A stretch of DNA of 6,216 nucleotides from an uncultured Prevotella sp. Lineage in GTDB: Bacteria > Bacteroidota > Bacteroidia > Bacteroidales > Bacteroidaceae. Below the pieces are notes generated by a model. The model was not told the origin of the DNA, ran no database searches, and worked only from the letters and a program-made list of their open reading frames with translations. Each line of letters starts with the position of its first letter. Position 1 is the first letter of the stretch. The translations under genes were made by a program, and so were the position numbers. This document shows positions 5,731 to 6,216 of the stretch, piece by piece. The stretch covers positions 1 to 6,216 of the forward strand of contig UQTI01000096.1 in the NCBI GenBank assembly GCA_900543975.1, read 5' to 3'.

Positions 5731-5752
5731 ATTGTTTACCCCACTTATTCTT

Positions 5753-6216
5753 CTATTCTTCCACAATTTTTCCATCGAACAGCCGTATGGTGCGTTGCGC
5801 CATCAGAGCATCGTGCTCGTTGTGCGTCACCATGACGATGGTGGTTCCCTCTTGGTTCAGTTCGGTGAGTAGCTGCATCACCTCTGCGCCGTTTTTCGAG
5901 TCGAGGTTACCTGTAGGCTCATCGGCGAGAATGAGCTTCGGTCCGAACACCACGGCACGGGCTATGGCCACACGCTGTTGCTGTCCACCGCTGAGCTGGT
6001 GAGGGAAGTGGTGTGCGCGGTGCGATATGGCCATGCGCTTCATGATCTGCTGCACGCGCTCCTTACGTTCGCCGGCTTTCATGTTGAGGTAGGTGAGTGG
6101 CAACTCGATGTTTTCTGCCACCGTCAGCTCATCTATGAGGTTAAAGCTCTGGAACACGAATCCTATCTCGCCCTTGCGCACGTTGGTGCGGTCGCGCTCA
6201 CGCAGCTGCGACACGT
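5753..6216 (-). CDS. LolD/MacB-type ABC transporter ATP-binding protein, N-terminus missing
   Basis: C-terminal 153-154 residues of an ABC ATPase, running off the right edge, so the Walker A (P-loop) half is not visible. Counting from the codon at 6214: Q-loop FVFQSFNLI (Gln22), signature LSGGQQQR (74-81), Walker B LILADEP (Asp98, Glu99), D-loop GNLD (102-105) and switch His131 in VTHN. The sequence GEIGFVFQSFNLIDELTVAEN and the short C-terminus after the H-loop (IRLFDGKIVEE) are typical of the LolD/MacB/FtsE group. These partner with FtsX-like permeases in lipoprotein release or antimicrobial and envelope-stress export. The codon at 6214 is GTG but is internal, because the family extends about 70 residues further. 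No permease is visible; it would have to lie off the right edge. The stop is TAG and the hairpin 5691-5730 terminates it. The transported substrate cannot be told from this fragment. Confidence 0.95.
   Translation of the reverse strand, partial: VSQLRERDRTNVRKGEIGFVFQSFNLIDELTVAENIELPLTYLNMKAGERKERVQQIMKRMAISHRAHHFPHQLSGGQQQRVAIARAVVFGPKLILADEPTGNLDSKNGAEVMQLLTELNQEGTTIVMVTHNEHDALMAQRTIRLFDGKIVEE

Larger units (their letters stand above)
5392..5752. other. Gene-free spacer between the hydrolase and ABC genes
   Basis: This 361-base stretch between the convergent hydrolase and ABC genes has no credible coding sequence. It holds GCATA-containing sites (5424-5460), a 22-base-period array (5549-5680) and a long hairpin (5691-5730). 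I see no clear intrinsic terminator directly after the hydrolase stop; a GCCG/CGGC hairpin at 5393-5405 lacks a U tract. The part from about 5461 to 5548 holds nothing I recognise. Confidence 0.75.

Noticed and set aside
5572..5775. 67-codon minus-strand frame over the 22-base array and hairpin
   Set aside because: It crosses the terminator and overlaps the end of the ABC gene. The 22-base period shifts frame at every unit, so selection for a protein is unlikely.

Overview
The window looks like chromosomal DNA of a Bacteroidales gut or oral bacterium, most likely Prevotella/Segatella. This rests on three things. There is a SusB-type GH97 enzyme. Promoters have the Bacteroidetes -7 form TAnnTTTG (TAAATTTG, TAACTTTG). 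Start codons lack Shine-Dalgarno sequences and sit in A/T-rich leaders. The genus is inference.

Layout from left to right. (1) 1-1841, plus: 3' five-sixths of a GH97 alpha-glucosidase of the inverting SusB type. It is followed by three ~26-base tandem palindromic repeats and a strong intrinsic terminator. (2) 1842-2200: a gene-free spacer ending in a promoter with a palindrome inside it. (3) 2201-3067, plus: an Rpn-like PD-(D/E)XK nuclease/transposase-family protein (PDDEXK_2). Its last codons are duplicated just after the stop, and a bidirectional terminator follows. (4) 3273-4172, minus: an AraC-family regulator. (5) 4173-4386: a divergent promoter region in which the two -7 boxes lie back to back. 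(6) 4387-5391, plus: a YqiA/YcfP-like alpha/beta hydrolase fused to a C-terminal HAD (5'-nucleotidase type C-like) domain that has lost its catalytic residues. (7) 5392-5752: a gene-free spacer with a 22-base-period repeat array and an 18-pair hairpin that ends the next gene. (8) 5753-6216, minus: the C-terminal part of a LolD/MacB-type ABC transporter ATPase, running off the right edge.

The genes do not form one pathway. Each is its own transcription unit; the only likely functional pair is the divergent AraC regulator and hydrolase-HAD fusion. The nuclease-family gene is visibly richer in A/T codons than its neighbours and looks like a mobile or defence-type insertion between housekeeping-like units. 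The observations most worth following are the fused pseudo-phosphatase domain, the 22-base array, and the duplicated tail of the nuclease gene. No complete new multigene system is evident.
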